From positions 4,363,501-4,427,500 of the forward strand of contig NZ_CP020814.1 of NCBI RefSeq assembly GCF_002109385.1: a DNA stretch of 64,000 bases, given 5' to 3'. The translations under genes were made by a program, and so were the position numbers. The notes under the pieces were generated by a model. It ran no database searches and was not told where the DNA came from. It worked only from the letters and a program-made list of their open reading frames with translations. The stretch is from Halalkalibacter krulwichiae. Its GTDB lineage: Bacteria; Bacillota; Bacilli; Bacillales; Bacillaceae_D. The first letter of the stretch is position 1, and every line of letters begins with the position of its first letter. This document shows positions 1 through 8,608 of this stretch, piece after piece.

Positions 1-202
1 CAGCAAGCTGCTCCTGCCACTGTTCTTCCGTTTGGATCATATAGCCTTCTGCAGCTAGCTCAGTTATAAGGTCTTCTGTCGTCACAGCTACACTAGCCTC
101 ATTAGCTTGTCCTTCTTCTGTGCCAAAGAAGTATACCGCACCACACACCGTTGCGGCAACAATCAGGCCACCGGCAAAGCTGCGCAATGTATTAGCCTTC
201 AT
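1..202 (-). CDS. Membrane-anchored protein, possibly MltG/YceG-related (3' end outside window)
   Basis: Only the N-terminal 67 residues lie in the window; the gene runs off the left edge. It opens MKANTLRSFAGGLIVAATV, a short basic start and one hydrophobic helix (residues 9-26), then an extracytoplasmic stretch ending TEEQWQEQLA. The ATG overlaps the last 11 bp of the upstream gene, so the two are translationally coupled. Short Bacillus proteins of this build, with a gene-proximal anchor and a region reading like LxxxGYxIQTEEQW, are often annotated as MltG or aminodeoxychorismate lyase-like. That family call is an inference, because the informative part is missing. Confidence 0.55.
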   Translation of the reverse strand, partial: MKANTLRSFAGGLIVAATVCGAVYFFGTEEGQANEASVAVTTEDLITELAAEGYMIQTEEQWQEQLA

Positions 203-578
203 TTGCTACCTGTCTCCTTTCGTTCTTTGCTTCAATATAAGGAGCAAGCATCAATCTAATTTCTGTCTCAGAAGCGGTCGTTTGAGCGGCAATTCCTTCA
301 TACGAATAGCCACGGCGATGTAAGTCAATCACTTGACGCAACACAGCACGCTGCTTCGTTGCTACACTTTTCACACCTGCTTCACGCGCTGTAATTTCAT
401 TATCGAGCGCAAGGTCATGCAGCTGCTTTTGCAACTCTTGCATCTCTTCCATCAGCGAAATGGACAACTGCTCCATTTCTTGCTTCTCTATCTCTTGAGT
501 TTTCTTTGCTTTTACAAATGATAATACGAGTAATGCTACTGCGACACCGAACAAAATGGATAACGCCCATTCCATCAT
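192..578 (-). CDS. Membrane-anchored coiled-coil HTH protein (DUF6115/SwrB-like)
   Basis: The start is set at ATG-ATG (578), 8 nt after GGAGG, giving 128 aa. One N-terminal transmembrane helix (residues 2-22) is followed by a Glu/Gln-rich coiled coil (about 28-60). A C-terminal HTH-like segment (about 75-115) reads VIDLHRRGYSYEGIAAQ then SETEIRLML. This membrane anchor, coil and small HTH layout is that of the DUF6115 family, which includes the swarming protein SwrB; the assignment is from pattern and not certain. It overlaps the next gene by 11 bp. No cargo or partner can be read from the sequence. Confidence 0.7.
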   Translation of the reverse strand: MMEWALSILFGVAVALLVLSFVKAKKTQEIEKQEMEQLSISLMEEMQELQKQLHDLALDNEITAREAGVKSVATKQRAVLRQVIDLHRRGYSYEGIAAQTTASETEIRLMLAPYIEAKNERRQVANEG

Positions 579-666
579 GTAGTGATCCTCCCTCACGCTA
601 AAATCTATTATTCTTACATCCTTCTATTATACATACATTTTAACGATAATTCGATTTAAAACGAGA

Positions 667-692
667 AAAAACCGTAATAATCCACGGTTTTT
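667..692 (-). terminator. Intrinsic terminator after the sortase gene
   Basis: On the minus strand AAAAACCGT pairs with ACGGTTTTT across a 7-nt loop and is followed by TTTCTCGTTTT. It lies between the sortase stop (763) and the next minus-strand gene (start 578) and ends the sortase transcript. Confidence 0.7.
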
Positions 693-726
693 GACAAAAA
701 AACAACTTATGTTGTGCATGCACTTG

Positions 727-753
727 AGCCCCGTTGCGATTACAACGGGGCTC
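727..753. terminator. GC-rich hairpin just after the sortase stop
   Basis: GAGCCCCGTT and AACGGGGCTC form a perfect 10-bp stem with an 8-nt loop, 10 nt beyond the sortase stop codon. No T-run follows directly, so it may be a mRNA 3'-end stabiliser working with the U-tailed hairpin at 667-692. Confidence 0.5.
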
Positions 754-762
754 AGGCTCACT

Positions 763-1386
763 CTATTCTCCTCGTAACTCCGCCACCAAAATATACCTCT
801 CTGGTGCAGACCCAATGAAATCAAATGGATAACAAGTCGACACTGTTAATGTCGCACGCGGCTTAGGTACAATGACGGTACGGTCATCCTCATCAACAAT
901 TCTCACCTTCCGTACCTTATACGTGAACTCGCCGGCACCTGTTCTTACAATGAGCAAGTCATTTTCACCGACCTCCCCAAGTCTGCGAAACACCGTGTCA
1001 CGATGCCCGGACAAGACGGAATTGTCATTTTCACCCGGCAGCACACTGCCCGCAAAGTGACCGACTCCTTTTTCCAGTTCGTCTTCGTCTGTGCCATGGT
1101 AAATAGGCAACGTTGCTTCAAGCTTTGGAATGTAGAGTTCTCCCATTAAGTCGCCTTTTTCAGGCTGGAGGGGATACAAAGAGTCAGCAGGTCGATCTGT
1201 CTCGTCTTCGCTCTCCTCTTCCTCAACAAGATCATTCACTTCCACTGGTTCGACAACGGCACTTTCTGCTGTTTTAAACAAATAATAACCCTTTACAAAT
1301 TTAAATGCATTCGTTGTTGAAAACCATAAGCCAAAACCAATGATTGCACTACAAATAAGTAGGAAAATCAGCTTTTTATGCCGCAT
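763..1386 (-). CDS. Class D sortase
   Basis: A transpeptidase of 207 aa that cleaves an LPxTA-type sorting signal and joins the protein to the cell wall. It has one N-terminal transmembrane segment (residues 5-22), an acidic linker, then the sortase barrel. The catalytic His is in LSGHRDT, the Cys in TLTVSTCYP and the Arg in APERYIL, the standard sortase triad. The ATG at 1386 overlaps the substrate gene stop by 11 bp, so the pair is one translational unit. A TTG 39 bp upstream is in frame but less likely, as it would add residues before the anchor. The neighbour at 1376-2542 carries an LPKTA signal and is the obvious substrate. Confidence 0.9.
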   Translation of the reverse strand: MRHKKLIFLLICSAIIGFGLWFSTTNAFKFVKGYYLFKTAESAVVEPVEVNDLVEEEESEDETDRPADSLYPLQPEKGDLMGELYIPKLEATLPIYHGTDEDELEKGVGHFAGSVLPGENDNSVLSGHRDTVFRRLGEVGENDLLIVRTGAGEFTYKVRKVRIVDEDDRTVIVPKPRATLTVSTCYPFDFIGSAPERYILVAELRGE

Positions 1387-2542
1387 GGTTTGATTTAAAA
1401 CGACGGTAAAGAAGGAAACCACCAAATGCGATTGCGAGACCCGCTGCCGTATTTGTTACATAGTCAGAAGCAGTCTTAGGTAACTTTGCTCCTTTTTCCG
1501 TTTTCGTTACTGGCTTTTGATCTTGTTTTTCTTTCGCTTTTGTCACGACTTTCTCAACTTGTTTCAAATCTTTTCCTGTTTCTTGAATGATTTCAGGTCC
1601 AAACATGTCTGCTGTAAACAATATATCTGCCAAGAATTCGCCTTGTTTGTTATAAAACTCTATTAACAACCCATATCCATTTGTCGTAGTCATTGTCATC
1701 AACGTTTCTAATGAAACAGGCTTTTTCTCATCTTCTTTTACAAGATAATACTTCACGTCTAACTCAAATAGGTCGAGTAATTGTTTAAAAATACTAAGAA
1801 GCTCTGCAATTTGTTCAGCCGTTAAGTCTGCTGGATCTTCAAAGTCTTCAAACGCCATTAATCGATTCGCTAATTCTTCTAACTTTTCTAAGAAAGCAGG
1901 ATTTTCGTAATCAAGGGAAGCAAAGTGTTCGAACAATCTTTCTAGTTCTTTATCTGTTAACCCAATCATGCTAAATAAATCATCTACTTCAGAAAAATCA
2001 ATGTCAGATCCATATAAATAGTAATCTACAGACCACTCGAGGTCTTCAATAAATTCATAGTATTCTAGAGAATCGCCATTTTCCTCTAATAGAGCGAGCA
2101 ACTCATCCATCGTTAATTCATAATCGTTTAAAAGCTGTTGCAAATTTTCATCGGTAATCGGAGTAAGATTATAAAAATAAAGGTCAAAATCTAAATCATC
2201 GTAAAACTTATACACATCTAAAATCGCTTGTCCTTCTTCAAGCTCGCCATATTCAATAAGCAAAGCTGTTGCTTCCTCTTTTGTTAAACCATGTTCTACT
2301 AAAAGCTTGTTTAAATTCTTCTCTGTTAAGACAGGACCTAAGAAGCTTTTCAGTTCCGTTACACTTTCAAAGTCTTTGATGGTAAGATCATAGAAATCCA
2401 AATGTTCTTCCATTTGTTGCTTAGACCAACCTATTTCTTTTAAATAGATTGCTAGTTCAGAAGAAGATGGTGCTGCATAGCTTGCAGCTGGAGCAAAAAC
2501 AAAACCTAATACGACTAAGAACGACATGAATAAGCCTTTCAC
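1376..2542 (-). CDS. Processed acidic surface protein with LPKTA sorting signal
   Basis: The 388-aa secreted protein starts at GTG, 8 nt after AGGAGG. It has a signal peptide (residues 1-23, ending ASYAAP). A highly acidic helical body contains at least three repeats of the form LTEKNLNKLLVEHGLTKEE, ITDENLQQLLNDYELTMDE and related. The C-terminal sorting signal is LPKTA at about 350, followed by a hydrophobic stretch and the charged tail RRFKSNHAA. The build matches the family named processed acidic surface protein, which occurs next to class D sortases. It should end up wall-linked; its role is unknown. It is co-transcribed with the sortase through an 11-bp overlap. Confidence 0.85.
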   Translation of the reverse strand: MKGLFMSFLVVLGFVFAPAASYAAPSSSELAIYLKEIGWSKQQMEEHLDFYDLTIKDFESVTELKSFLGPVLTEKNLNKLLVEHGLTKEEATALLIEYGELEEGQAILDVYKFYDDLDFDLYFYNLTPITDENLQQLLNDYELTMDELLALLEENGDSLEYYEFIEDLEWSVDYYLYGSDIDFSEVDDLFSMIGLTDKELERLFEHFASLDYENPAFLEKLEELANRLMAFEDFEDPADLTAEQIAELLSIFKQLLDLFELDVKYYLVKEDEKKPVSLETLMTMTTTNGYGLLIEFYNKQGEFLADILFTADMFGPEIIQETGKDLKQVEKVVTKAKEKQDQKPVTKTEKGAKLPKTASDYVTNTAAGLAIAFGGFLLYRRFKSNHAA

Positions 2543-2704
2543 ATAACATTCCTCCTGGAAATGAAGTAATAAAATCTAGCTTATTATATACTGAAAATTT
2601 GTAAAAAGATAGAAGATTTTTCTTGGAAGGAAGAGGACCGTGTATCCGTTGGGGGCGTTGACATTGCACGAATTTGAAACGCTATTTGCACTGTTTTTTT
2701 TCAA

Positions 2705-2739
2705 GTGCCTGACGTGGCTTTGACCTGATCGTCAGGCAC
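2705..2739. terminator. Hairpin after the histidine kinase gene
   Basis: GTGCCTGACG and CGTCAGGCAC form a perfect 10-bp stem around a 15-nt loop, 23 nt past the kinase stop. On the minus strand it is followed by A-rich rather than T-rich sequence, so it is not a canonical intrinsic terminator; it could protect the 3' end. Confidence 0.4.
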
Positions 2740-2761
2740 AGCAATAAATACTAGTAGAAGA

Positions 2762-4549
2762 TTATTGAACGGTTACTTGTGGGAAGGTAATCTCAATCGT
2801 CGTCCCTATGTCCACTTCACTCAATATTTCTAATTTCCCTTGGTGATTTTCGACAATTTGTTTGCTAATCATAAAGCCTAGCCCTGTACCGGTTTCTTTC
2901 GTTGTGAAAAAGGGGTTACCAATTTTTGAAAGCTGTTCTGGCGGGATCCCGACTCCTTGATCAACCACCTTTATGACAATCTCATTGCTTTCGTTCGTGG
3001 TCATTTGAAGCTTGACTTCTCCACCATTCGGCATAGCTTCAATCGCATTTTTTAAAAAGTTGATCAATGTTTGTTTGATCTGGTTTTCGTCTCCGAGGAG
3101 GGTGTATGATGAACCTTCTTCCACTTCCATGATGATTTCGATGTCGTATAAAGTCGCATGGGCCGAGGTCAAAGTCGCAATTTGCTTCGCAACCTTGGTT
3201 AAATCTACCTTTCGATCGGTCGTTCTTTGTGGTTTGGCTAGCAGCAACAATTCACTTAATATGACTTCAATGCGATTAATTTCTTTAATGATAATAGGGA
3301 AATAATAAGGTTCTTCGCTTAATTCATGTCTTAGTAGCTGTAGGAATCCGTTAATCGATGTCAGAGGGTTACGAATTTCATGAGCAATTCCTGCTGCAAA
3401 CTGACCCGCTACTGTCAGCTTTTCAGAGTTAAGTAAGATTTCTTCCGTTTTTTTACGCGTCGTTACATCTCGAACCATTGCACTTAGAAACACCTCACCG
3501 TCGACTTTCCAACTACTCAAGGTGATTTCTACCGGAATCTCTGTACCATCTCGAGAAACAGCAGCAACTTCTATTGTTTTCTTCGCTGCTCCTAATTCCT
3601 GATATAGTTCTACTCCATTTATGTATTTGCTTTTTGAACAACTTTTGAAAATCAAGTTTGTATTTTGACCAACGGCTTCTTGGTTCGTATAGCCAAACAA
3701 TCGTTCAGCTGCTTTATTCCAATTGATAATCGTCATCTTCTCATCGACGACAATAATGGCATCATTGGCTGACTCAAAGATCGCTCTTACCTTCTTTTCC
3801 GAATTCAGAAGGTTGACTTCAGCTAGATTTCTCTTATTAATATTGCGGAAAACGCTAATTGTTTCTATTTTTTCACCCTCTGAATAAATATCATTACATT
3901 TCGTTTCAATCCATATAAAAGAACCATCCTTTTTAATAAAACGAAACGTAAGTGAGCGGCTGAAGAATTGAGATAACAGACCAGATTCATTGATTTTCTT
4001 CATATCTTCAGGATGCACAAAATGTGAAAATGGTGTACCAACTAACTCCTCTGGATGGTAACCAAACATCGTGAAGGCATTTGGGGTTACATATTGAAAA
4101 TGCAATTCAGGGGTTAACCGAACTATGACATCTAACGTATTCTCAACAAGAAAACGATAAGCTTGTTCTTTATTTGGACGGTCGATCTGAGTAAGATTAT
4201 GTATTTGCAGGAGAATCGATGAAGGATTATTATCCTCATCATACACTAACGTACCATTGACTGAGCTTACAATGTCATAACCTGATTTATGAAAGAAGCA
4301 TTTTTCGACTTGGTAGAAAGGTAGCTTGTCGCTCCACATTTGCTCTAAATAAGAGCGTTCCAATTCTTCATCATCTGGTCTACTTAGCTCGAAGTAACTT
4401 GTTAACAGTAACTCACCCTCAGAGTAGCCGACTAGCTCGCAAAAGGCTCTATTAACGTCTATCCATCTTCCTTCTAAATCAATGATTGCCATACCAACTG
4501 CTGCCAAATGAAAGGATTGACTTATCGCCTTTGGGTCAAAGGTTTTCAT
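2762..4549 (-). CDS. Multi-PAS sensor histidine kinase (sporulation-kinase type)
   Basis: The 595-aa soluble kinase has three PAS domains in series (about 10-115, 120-240 and 250-370), then HisKA with the phospho-accepting His in GIAHEIRNPLTS. The HATPase_c domain shows the N box (LINFLKNAIEAM), G1 (DQGVGIP) and G2 (TGTGLG). No membrane segment is seen, so it senses a cytoplasmic signal. The start MKTFD is chosen for its GGAGGTGCGAAA ribosome site; an upstream in-frame ATG has none. No response regulator is adjacent. Orphan PAS kinases of this shape in Bacillus (KinA, KinE) feed the Spo0F/Spo0A phosphorelay, which is the likely but unproven role. Confidence 0.88.
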   Translation of the reverse strand: MKTFDPKAISQSFHLAAVGMAIIDLEGRWIDVNRAFCELVGYSEGELLLTSYFELSRPDDEELERSYLEQMWSDKLPFYQVEKCFFHKSGYDIVSSVNGTLVYDEDNNPSSILLQIHNLTQIDRPNKEQAYRFLVENTLDVIVRLTPELHFQYVTPNAFTMFGYHPEELVGTPFSHFVHPEDMKKINESGLLSQFFSRSLTFRFIKKDGSFIWIETKCNDIYSEGEKIETISVFRNINKRNLAEVNLLNSEKKVRAIFESANDAIIVVDEKMTIINWNKAAERLFGYTNQEAVGQNTNLIFKSCSKSKYINGVELYQELGAAKKTIEVAAVSRDGTEIPVEITLSSWKVDGEVFLSAMVRDVTTRKKTEEILLNSEKLTVAGQFAAGIAHEIRNPLTSINGFLQLLRHELSEEPYYFPIIIKEINRIEVILSELLLLAKPQRTTDRKVDLTKVAKQIATLTSAHATLYDIEIIMEVEEGSSYTLLGDENQIKQTLINFLKNAIEAMPNGGEVKLQMTTNESNEIVIKVVDQGVGIPPEQLSKIGNPFFTTKETGTGLGFMISKQIVENHQGKLEILSEVDIGTTIEITFPQVTVQ

Positions 4550-4651
4550 TTTCGCACCTCCAAAATCTATTTTTTCGTTTTGCGAAGGAATCATTCTACC
4601 TTTCTCAGCTTAATAGCTAGGATGGAGGTTTCGAATGGGAATCGGATGAAC

Positions 4652-4945
4652 TTATTCCTCTCCTACATTTTTCAACCACTCTCGTAATTTTTCTTTTGGA
4701 TAGTAGATTGTATGATTCAATTTAATATGAGGGATGTCTGGATACTCATTCAAAAGTTGCTTGGCATCTTCTTTTGATATCCCGATAAAAAGATGTACGT
4801 CCCTTTCTTTAATAAGTTGAGGATCGTCCTCAAAATCAAAAGCTTCTAGTATATTTTTGGCATTTGGATTTTGAAAATTTTTTAAACCGTCTCCAATGAA
4901 ATAGCCTGCAGCTGCAATGGCAAGCGATAGAAAGATAAAGTCCAA
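4652..4945 (-). CDS. Small membrane-anchored protein with excisionase-like C-terminus
   Basis: The 97-aa product starts at TTG, with AAAGGAGGG 6-7 nt upstream. An N-terminal helix (FIFLSLAIAAAGYFIG) is followed by an acidic linker. The segment from about 45 to 95 (GISKEDAKQLLNEYPDIPHI then IYYPKEKLREWLKN) resembles the minimal winged-HTH of excisionases. A DNA-binding-like module fixed to the membrane is unusual; it may instead be a protein-interaction fold. The gene stands alone between the kinase and the divergent DUF1659 operon. Confidence 0.7.
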   Translation of the reverse strand: MDFIFLSLAIAAAGYFIGDGLKNFQNPNAKNILEAFDFEDDPQLIKERDVHLFIGISKEDAKQLLNEYPDIPHIKLNHTIYYPKEKLREWLKNVGEE

Positions 4946-5112
4946 TATTTTCCCTCCTTTAGAAAGCGATTACGAGCTTTATCATCGAAAAATCTTGTCA
5001 CCCCTTCATATTACCATATTCCCCCAAATTTAATAATGAAACATTTTACCCTAAAAAATTAGTACACTTTCTAAAAATTCTTATATATACAAAATGAAAG
5101 GAGGTGCTAAAC

Positions 5113-5316
5113 ATGCTAACGAATTCTCGCTTAGTCATTCAATTTGGAAATGGCGTTGATGATGATGGAAAAGACATCCTTATGACAAAAAGCTTCACAA
5201 ACATTAAGACATCAGCAACAGATTCACAGCTTATTGCGGTTGTCACTGCCCTAACGCCTCTTCAAGAATGGGACTTGATCAAAGTTGATCGCACAAATAT
5301 TCATAGTTTAGTTTAA
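5113..5316 (+). CDS. DUF1659 family protein
   Basis: A 67-aa protein starting at ATG 5113, 8 nt after AAAGGAGG; an in-frame GTG at 5104 is inside the ribosome site. It is a compact beta-rich protein (MLTNSRLVIQFGNGVDDDGK...) with the DUF1659 pattern seen in Bacillus. It heads a three-gene operon with DUF2922 and YvrJ proteins, a conserved trio of unknown function. Confidence 0.85.
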   Translation: MLTNSRLVIQFGNGVDDDGKDILMTKSFTNIKTSATDSQLIAVVTALTPLQEWDLIKVDRTNIHSLV

Positions 5317-5347
5317 GCCTACGAGGCAAAGGAAAGGAGGAAGGTAA

Positions 5348-5563
5348 ATGAGCAAACGTCTAGAACTGATTTTTGAAAATGAGATGGGTGGAAACATTAC
5401 ATTGACCTTGGATAACCCGGTACATCCAGCTAATCCAGCGGCAGTCAGCGCAGCAATGGATGCCATCGTGATGCAGAATGCGTTTATTTCAACTGGCGGA
5501 GAAATCGTCGGCAAAAAATCAGCCCGCTTCGTTGACCGTACCGTCGAAGAAATCGAAATTTAA
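5348..5563 (+). CDS. DUF2922 family protein
   Basis: A 71-aa protein with GGAAAGGAGGAAG upstream of its ATG. The sequence MSKRLELIFENEMGGNITLT with a central NPAAVSAAMDAIV segment fits DUF2922 (about 70 aa). It lies 31 bp after the DUF1659 gene and about 70 bp before yvrJ. The function is not known. Confidence 0.85.
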   Translation: MSKRLELIFENEMGGNITLTLDNPVHPANPAAVSAAMDAIVMQNAFISTGGEIVGKKSARFVDRTVEEIEI

Positions 5564-5635
5564 ACGATATTATCGTGTGCCATAAGGTCAAAGTGAGACT
5601 TTATGGCGCACTCTTTTATGAAAGGAGGAAGGAAA

Positions 5636-5839
5636 ATGGACATGTGGCTGCCACTTCTAAGTGAGTTTGGCTTTCCTGTCATCGTCACTCTCTACTTGCT
5701 TCACCGCGTCGAGAACAAGCTCGATCTGGTTAACCACTCGATCTTAAAACTGCCAGAAAGCATCCACCAACTTCAATACTTCCACTCAATTGATCCAAAG
5801 ATTCGAGAGAACGTCGATGACAAGAGAAAAACCGTCTAA
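5636..5839 (+). CDS. YvrJ family protein
   Basis: A 67-aa protein starting MDMWLPLLSEFGFPVIVTLY, an N-terminal hydrophobic helix, then LLHRVENKLDLVNHSILKLP, the hallmark of the YvrJ family. The ATG is preceded by AAAGGAGGAAGGAAA. Last gene of the DUF1659-DUF2922-YvrJ operon; its stop codon lies within the loop side of the transcription terminator. Confidence 0.85.
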   Translation: MDMWLPLLSEFGFPVIVTLYLLHRVENKLDLVNHSILKLPESIHQLQYFHSIDPKIRENVDDKRKTV

Positions 5840-5853
5840 AGAGACGGTTTTTT
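5827..5853 (+). terminator. Terminator overlapping the yvrJ stop codon
   Basis: AAAACCGTCT pairs with AGACGGTTTT, followed by TT. The left arm is the last codons of yvrJ, so translation to the stop would run into the hairpin. Confidence 0.8.
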
Positions 5854-5904
5854 GCTGTACTATTCAAACGTTGGTCGGAGTATGTTGCGAAACACCTTTA
5901 ATTC

Positions 5905-6285
5905 CTATACCACTTTGAAAATTGCGTCATATTTTTGGCCTACATAATCAGGAGAATAATCGATAAAGTTGCTGTCACCGTTCGGATCGACTTTTTCTAA
6001 TTGAAGAGTACCTTGGTCTACTAGATGCATAAGGTAGATCATTAATATCGGATAGAGCTTTGGCGTACCTTGGCTGTATGTTTCTCTAGAGAAACCACGC
6101 TCCTTTATTAGATGATCACATAACTGCTTCGCCGTATAGCCTTCTTGTAAATAGGTCAACAGTTCATTTTGGTGTGGGACGAGAGATTTTGCAATCGCTG
6201 GAACATGGCTGTCCGACAATAGGGTTTCTTGCTTTATTTCCTTTTTCTCTTCTTCAAAGTCTCCAAACAGGCTTAATTGTTCCAT
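5905..6285 (-). CDS. Hypothetical protein, 126 aa
   Basis: I do not recognise the family. The protein starts MEQLSLFGDFEEEKKEIKQE (charged and acidic). A mainly helical body (about 28-105) includes YTAKQLCDHLIKERGFSRE, which could be a helix-turn-helix, and a C-terminal tail reads FIDYSPDYVGQKYDAIFKVV. There is no signal peptide or membrane segment. It stands between two minus-strand genes and shares no obvious operon partner. Confidence 0.6.
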   Translation of the reverse strand: MEQLSLFGDFEEEKKEIKQETLLSDSHVPAIAKSLVPHQNELLTYLQEGYTAKQLCDHLIKERGFSRETYSQGTPKLYPILMIYLMHLVDQGTLQLEKVDPNGDSNFIDYSPDYVGQKYDAIFKVV

Positions 6286-6370
6286 TGTTTTTGTCAGCTC
6301 CTACTCTTTCATGCTCCTTTTATTCTATCATTTTTTCATGGTCACCTGCATGCCTCAACCGAAAGAAGAA

Positions 6371-6400
6371 GCGCCCCAAAAGTTTAACCTTTTGAGGCAC
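6371..6400 (-). terminator. Terminator of the first MCP gene
   Basis: On the minus strand GTGCCTCAAAAG pairs with CTTTTGGGGCGC (two wobble pairs) over a 6-nt loop, followed by TTCTTCTTTC. It starts 9 nt past the MCP stop. Confidence 0.65.
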
Positions 6401-6408
6401 TTCACTAT

Positions 6409-8091
6409 TTACACTCGAAACTTAGAAATCGATTGTTGCAAACCTTCTGCAAGTTCGGCTAATGAAGTCGACGCGGCGGTGATTTCTTCCATCGTCGCTA
6501 GCTGCTCTTGTGATGCTGCTGAACTCTCTTGACTTGAGACAACTGACATTTCTGCGACAGTTTTTATCGTTTCAATGGAATGGACAACATGATCGCTGAC
6601 ACTTGCCATTTCTTGAACCGATGCAGACACTTCTTGAACTTTGACAGTGACTGATTCAATCGCTTCTTTGATTTCAGCGAATGTGCTCGTAACATTGCTT
6701 GTTGTCTCAAGCCCTTCTTGCACACGCTCTGCACCGCCTTGCATTGATGTGATCACTGAGTTGGTTTCCGTTTGAATTTCCGTAATCATGTCATAGATTT
6801 GTGCTGCAGATTGCTTTGATTCCTCTGCAAGCTTTCTGACTTCATCTGCCACAACGGCAAAGCCTTTTCCATGCTCGCCTGCACGTGCCGCTTCAATCGC
6901 AGCGTTTAAGGCAAGAAGATTCGTTTGCTCAGCAATGCCGGTAATTAATTTGACGATGTTGCCAATTTCAACCGACTTTGCACCTAGTCTTTCAACCGAT
7001 TGGGACGTTTCGGAAACAGCGTTTGAAATGCTCAGCATTTGTTCGTCAACACGTTCGATCGCTTCTGTACCGGATTGCGTTTGGGATACGGCTTCTTCAG
7101 AATATGCACTCATTTCTGCACTGTTTTGTGCAATTTGATGAATGCTTGCAGCCATTTGTTCGACTGCCGAGGATACATCATTTAAGCTGTTCAACTGCTG
7201 GTCCGACCCTTCAGCTGACTGCTGAGCTAAAGCGGCTAGCTGATCAGCTGCATGCGTACTTTGTTCAGCACTCGCTGATAATTGTTCCGAACTAGCCGAT
7301 ACTTGCTGCGTTGCTTCAACCGTTTCCGTTACTAATCGTTGTAAGCTATGTTGCATCGAGTTCACACCGTCAGCAAGCGTCGCAAACTCATCCTTTGTTT
7401 GAAGATGAAGATCTTCGCCACTCAAATTACCTTCAGCGACTTCTTGCAGTCTGCCATTTACTGTCTGAATTGTTTTCAACAAATACTTACTTAAAATCAA
7501 CGTAATTGCTACAGCAAGCCCTGTTGCAAGAAAGCCTCCAATAAGCATCGTCATTCGGCTAACTTGATACATTTGTTCGTTTTGCTCGACCAACTCAGCC
7601 GCTAATCTTTCGTTAACAGCAATCAACTCCAATAAGTCTTCACGCGCCACACGGAATAAAGGAGCACCAATTGCTATTCCTTCTCGTACCCCCTCGATAT
7701 TACCAGCTATAAACAATTCTCTATTTATCCGTACTCGTTCATCAAACAAAGCCCAGTTATCAGCAAAACGGGTAAGCGCTGCTGCTTCCTCGGTTTGTGT
7801 ATTCGTTCCTTCATACAGTGTAAGCAGTTGTTGAATGCTTTCTAAATTTTCGATCGCCCTATCTGTTAAACTCACATCTTCGTATAAGAGACCAGTCGTC
7901 ATTTGCACTCTCGTATTTTCAGCTAATTGCGCCATTTGAGCGACATAACCGGTAGGAATAAGCTGATCTTGATACAATTCAACACTATCCTCGTACAGCT
8001 CTGACATATTGTAGATCGCATAAAGTGTTAATCCAACAAAAATGACGATAATTGATAAAAAAGACAAAAGTAGTTTCGCCCTTAACTTCAT
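6409..8091 (-). CDS. Methyl-accepting chemotaxis protein
   Basis: A 560-aa transducer. TM1 spans about 7-28; an extracytoplasmic helical domain (about 29-180) is of four-helix-bundle type; TM2 is at about 183-205. HAMP follows (about 205-258), then the signalling domain with the conserved hairpin tip around [20 protein letters not shown]. It ends SISKFRV. It should relay a ligand or energy signal to CheA/CheW. The promoter region carries a near-perfect Fnr-type palindrome (8159-8174), suggesting control by oxygen. It is monocistronic with its own terminator. Confidence 0.93.
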   Translation of the reverse strand: MKLRAKLLLSFLSIIVIFVGLTLYAIYNMSELYEDSVELYQDQLIPTGYVAQMAQLAENTRVQMTTGLLYEDVSLTDRAIENLESIQQLLTLYEGTNTQTEEAAALTRFADNWALFDERVRINRELFIAGNIEGVREGIAIGAPLFRVAREDLLELIAVNERLAAELVEQNEQMYQVSRMTMLIGGFLATGLAVAITLILSKYLLKTIQTVNGRLQEVAEGNLSGEDLHLQTKDEFATLADGVNSMQHSLQRLVTETVEATQQVSASSEQLSASAEQSTHAADQLAALAQQSAEGSDQQLNSLNDVSSAVEQMAASIHQIAQNSAEMSAYSEEAVSQTQSGTEAIERVDEQMLSISNAVSETSQSVERLGAKSVEIGNIVKLITGIAEQTNLLALNAAIEAARAGEHGKGFAVVADEVRKLAEESKQSAAQIYDMITEIQTETNSVITSMQGGAERVQEGLETTSNVTSTFAEIKEAIESVTVKVQEVSASVQEMASVSDHVVHSIETIKTVAEMSVVSSQESSAASQEQLATMEEITAASTSLAELAEGLQQSISKFRV

Positions 8092-8131
8092 TTAAAGCCC
8101 TCCACTGTCATATAGTCCTAGTACTTATGAC

Positions 8132-8174
8132 AGTATACAGCAATGTCCAGTATGGAAATGTGATATATATCACG
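8132..8174 (-). promoter_or_regulatory. Putative Fnr-activated promoter of the MCP gene
   Basis: TGTGATATATATCACG (8159-8174) matches the CRP/Fnr pattern TGTGA-N6-TCACA with one end mismatch. On the minus strand a -10-like TATACT lies at 8132-8137, with a poor -35. That puts the start near 8125 and the palindrome centre about 41 bp upstream, the class II activator position used by Bacillus Fnr. The call rests on motif and spacing only. Confidence 0.5.
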
Positions 8175-8194
8175 TTTCAACGATGCTTTCGTCC

Positions 8195-8608
8195 TTACAA
8201 CTGCTTCAACTCTTCATTCAACTTTCGCGCTTCCTTTTTAAAGTAGAAGTAAAATCCAGTCCAAATCAATACATAAATAAGAATAAAGATGCCTACTCCT
8301 GCAAGTACGCTCATCAAATCGAACTGAATCCAACCAATTCCAAAAGATAATAGGAAGTATAAAAGAGTTACGATCATAAAGTGCACGAGCGTTTGCATCG
8401 ACAGAGATAAGCTCCTTATCTCAAAAACAAGCGGTGTGACGGCAAAGAACCACCCGCAAAACATCAACCCTAGTGCATTTGTTACAAATACCGATCCTTC
8501 TACTTGATTCACATCACCAATCAAAACCACATTCATAACGGAAATGACCGCAAGAAAAGCTCCAAATAAAATACCGACAACACTTTGAAATACGAAACGT
8601 TTAATCAT
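8195..8608 (-). CDS. DUF3021 membrane protein
   Basis: A 137-aa protein with four predicted membrane helices (about 8-30, 38-62, 70-92 and 98-122) and a charged C-terminal tail (FKKEARKLNEELKQL). It overlaps the LytTR gene by 4 bp (ATGA), a pairing typical of LytTR-DUF3021 operons, in which the membrane protein is thought to restrain the regulator. Role inferred from that pairing. Confidence 0.85.
   Translation of the reverse strand: MIKRFVFQSVVGILFGAFLAVISVMNVVLIGDVNQVEGSVFVTNALGLMFCGWFFAVTPLVFEIRSLSLSMQTLVHFMIVTLLYFLLSFGIGWIQFDLMSVLAGVGIFILIYVLIWTGFYFYFKKEARKLNEELKQL

Noticed and set aside
4962..4980. cre-like sequence AGAAAGCGATTACG
   Set aside because: Two mismatches at conserved positions (first T and last A); too weak to call.
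6935..7505. Plus-strand frames inside the MCP gene
   Set aside because: Overlap a clear chemoreceptor on the other strand; no ribosome sites.
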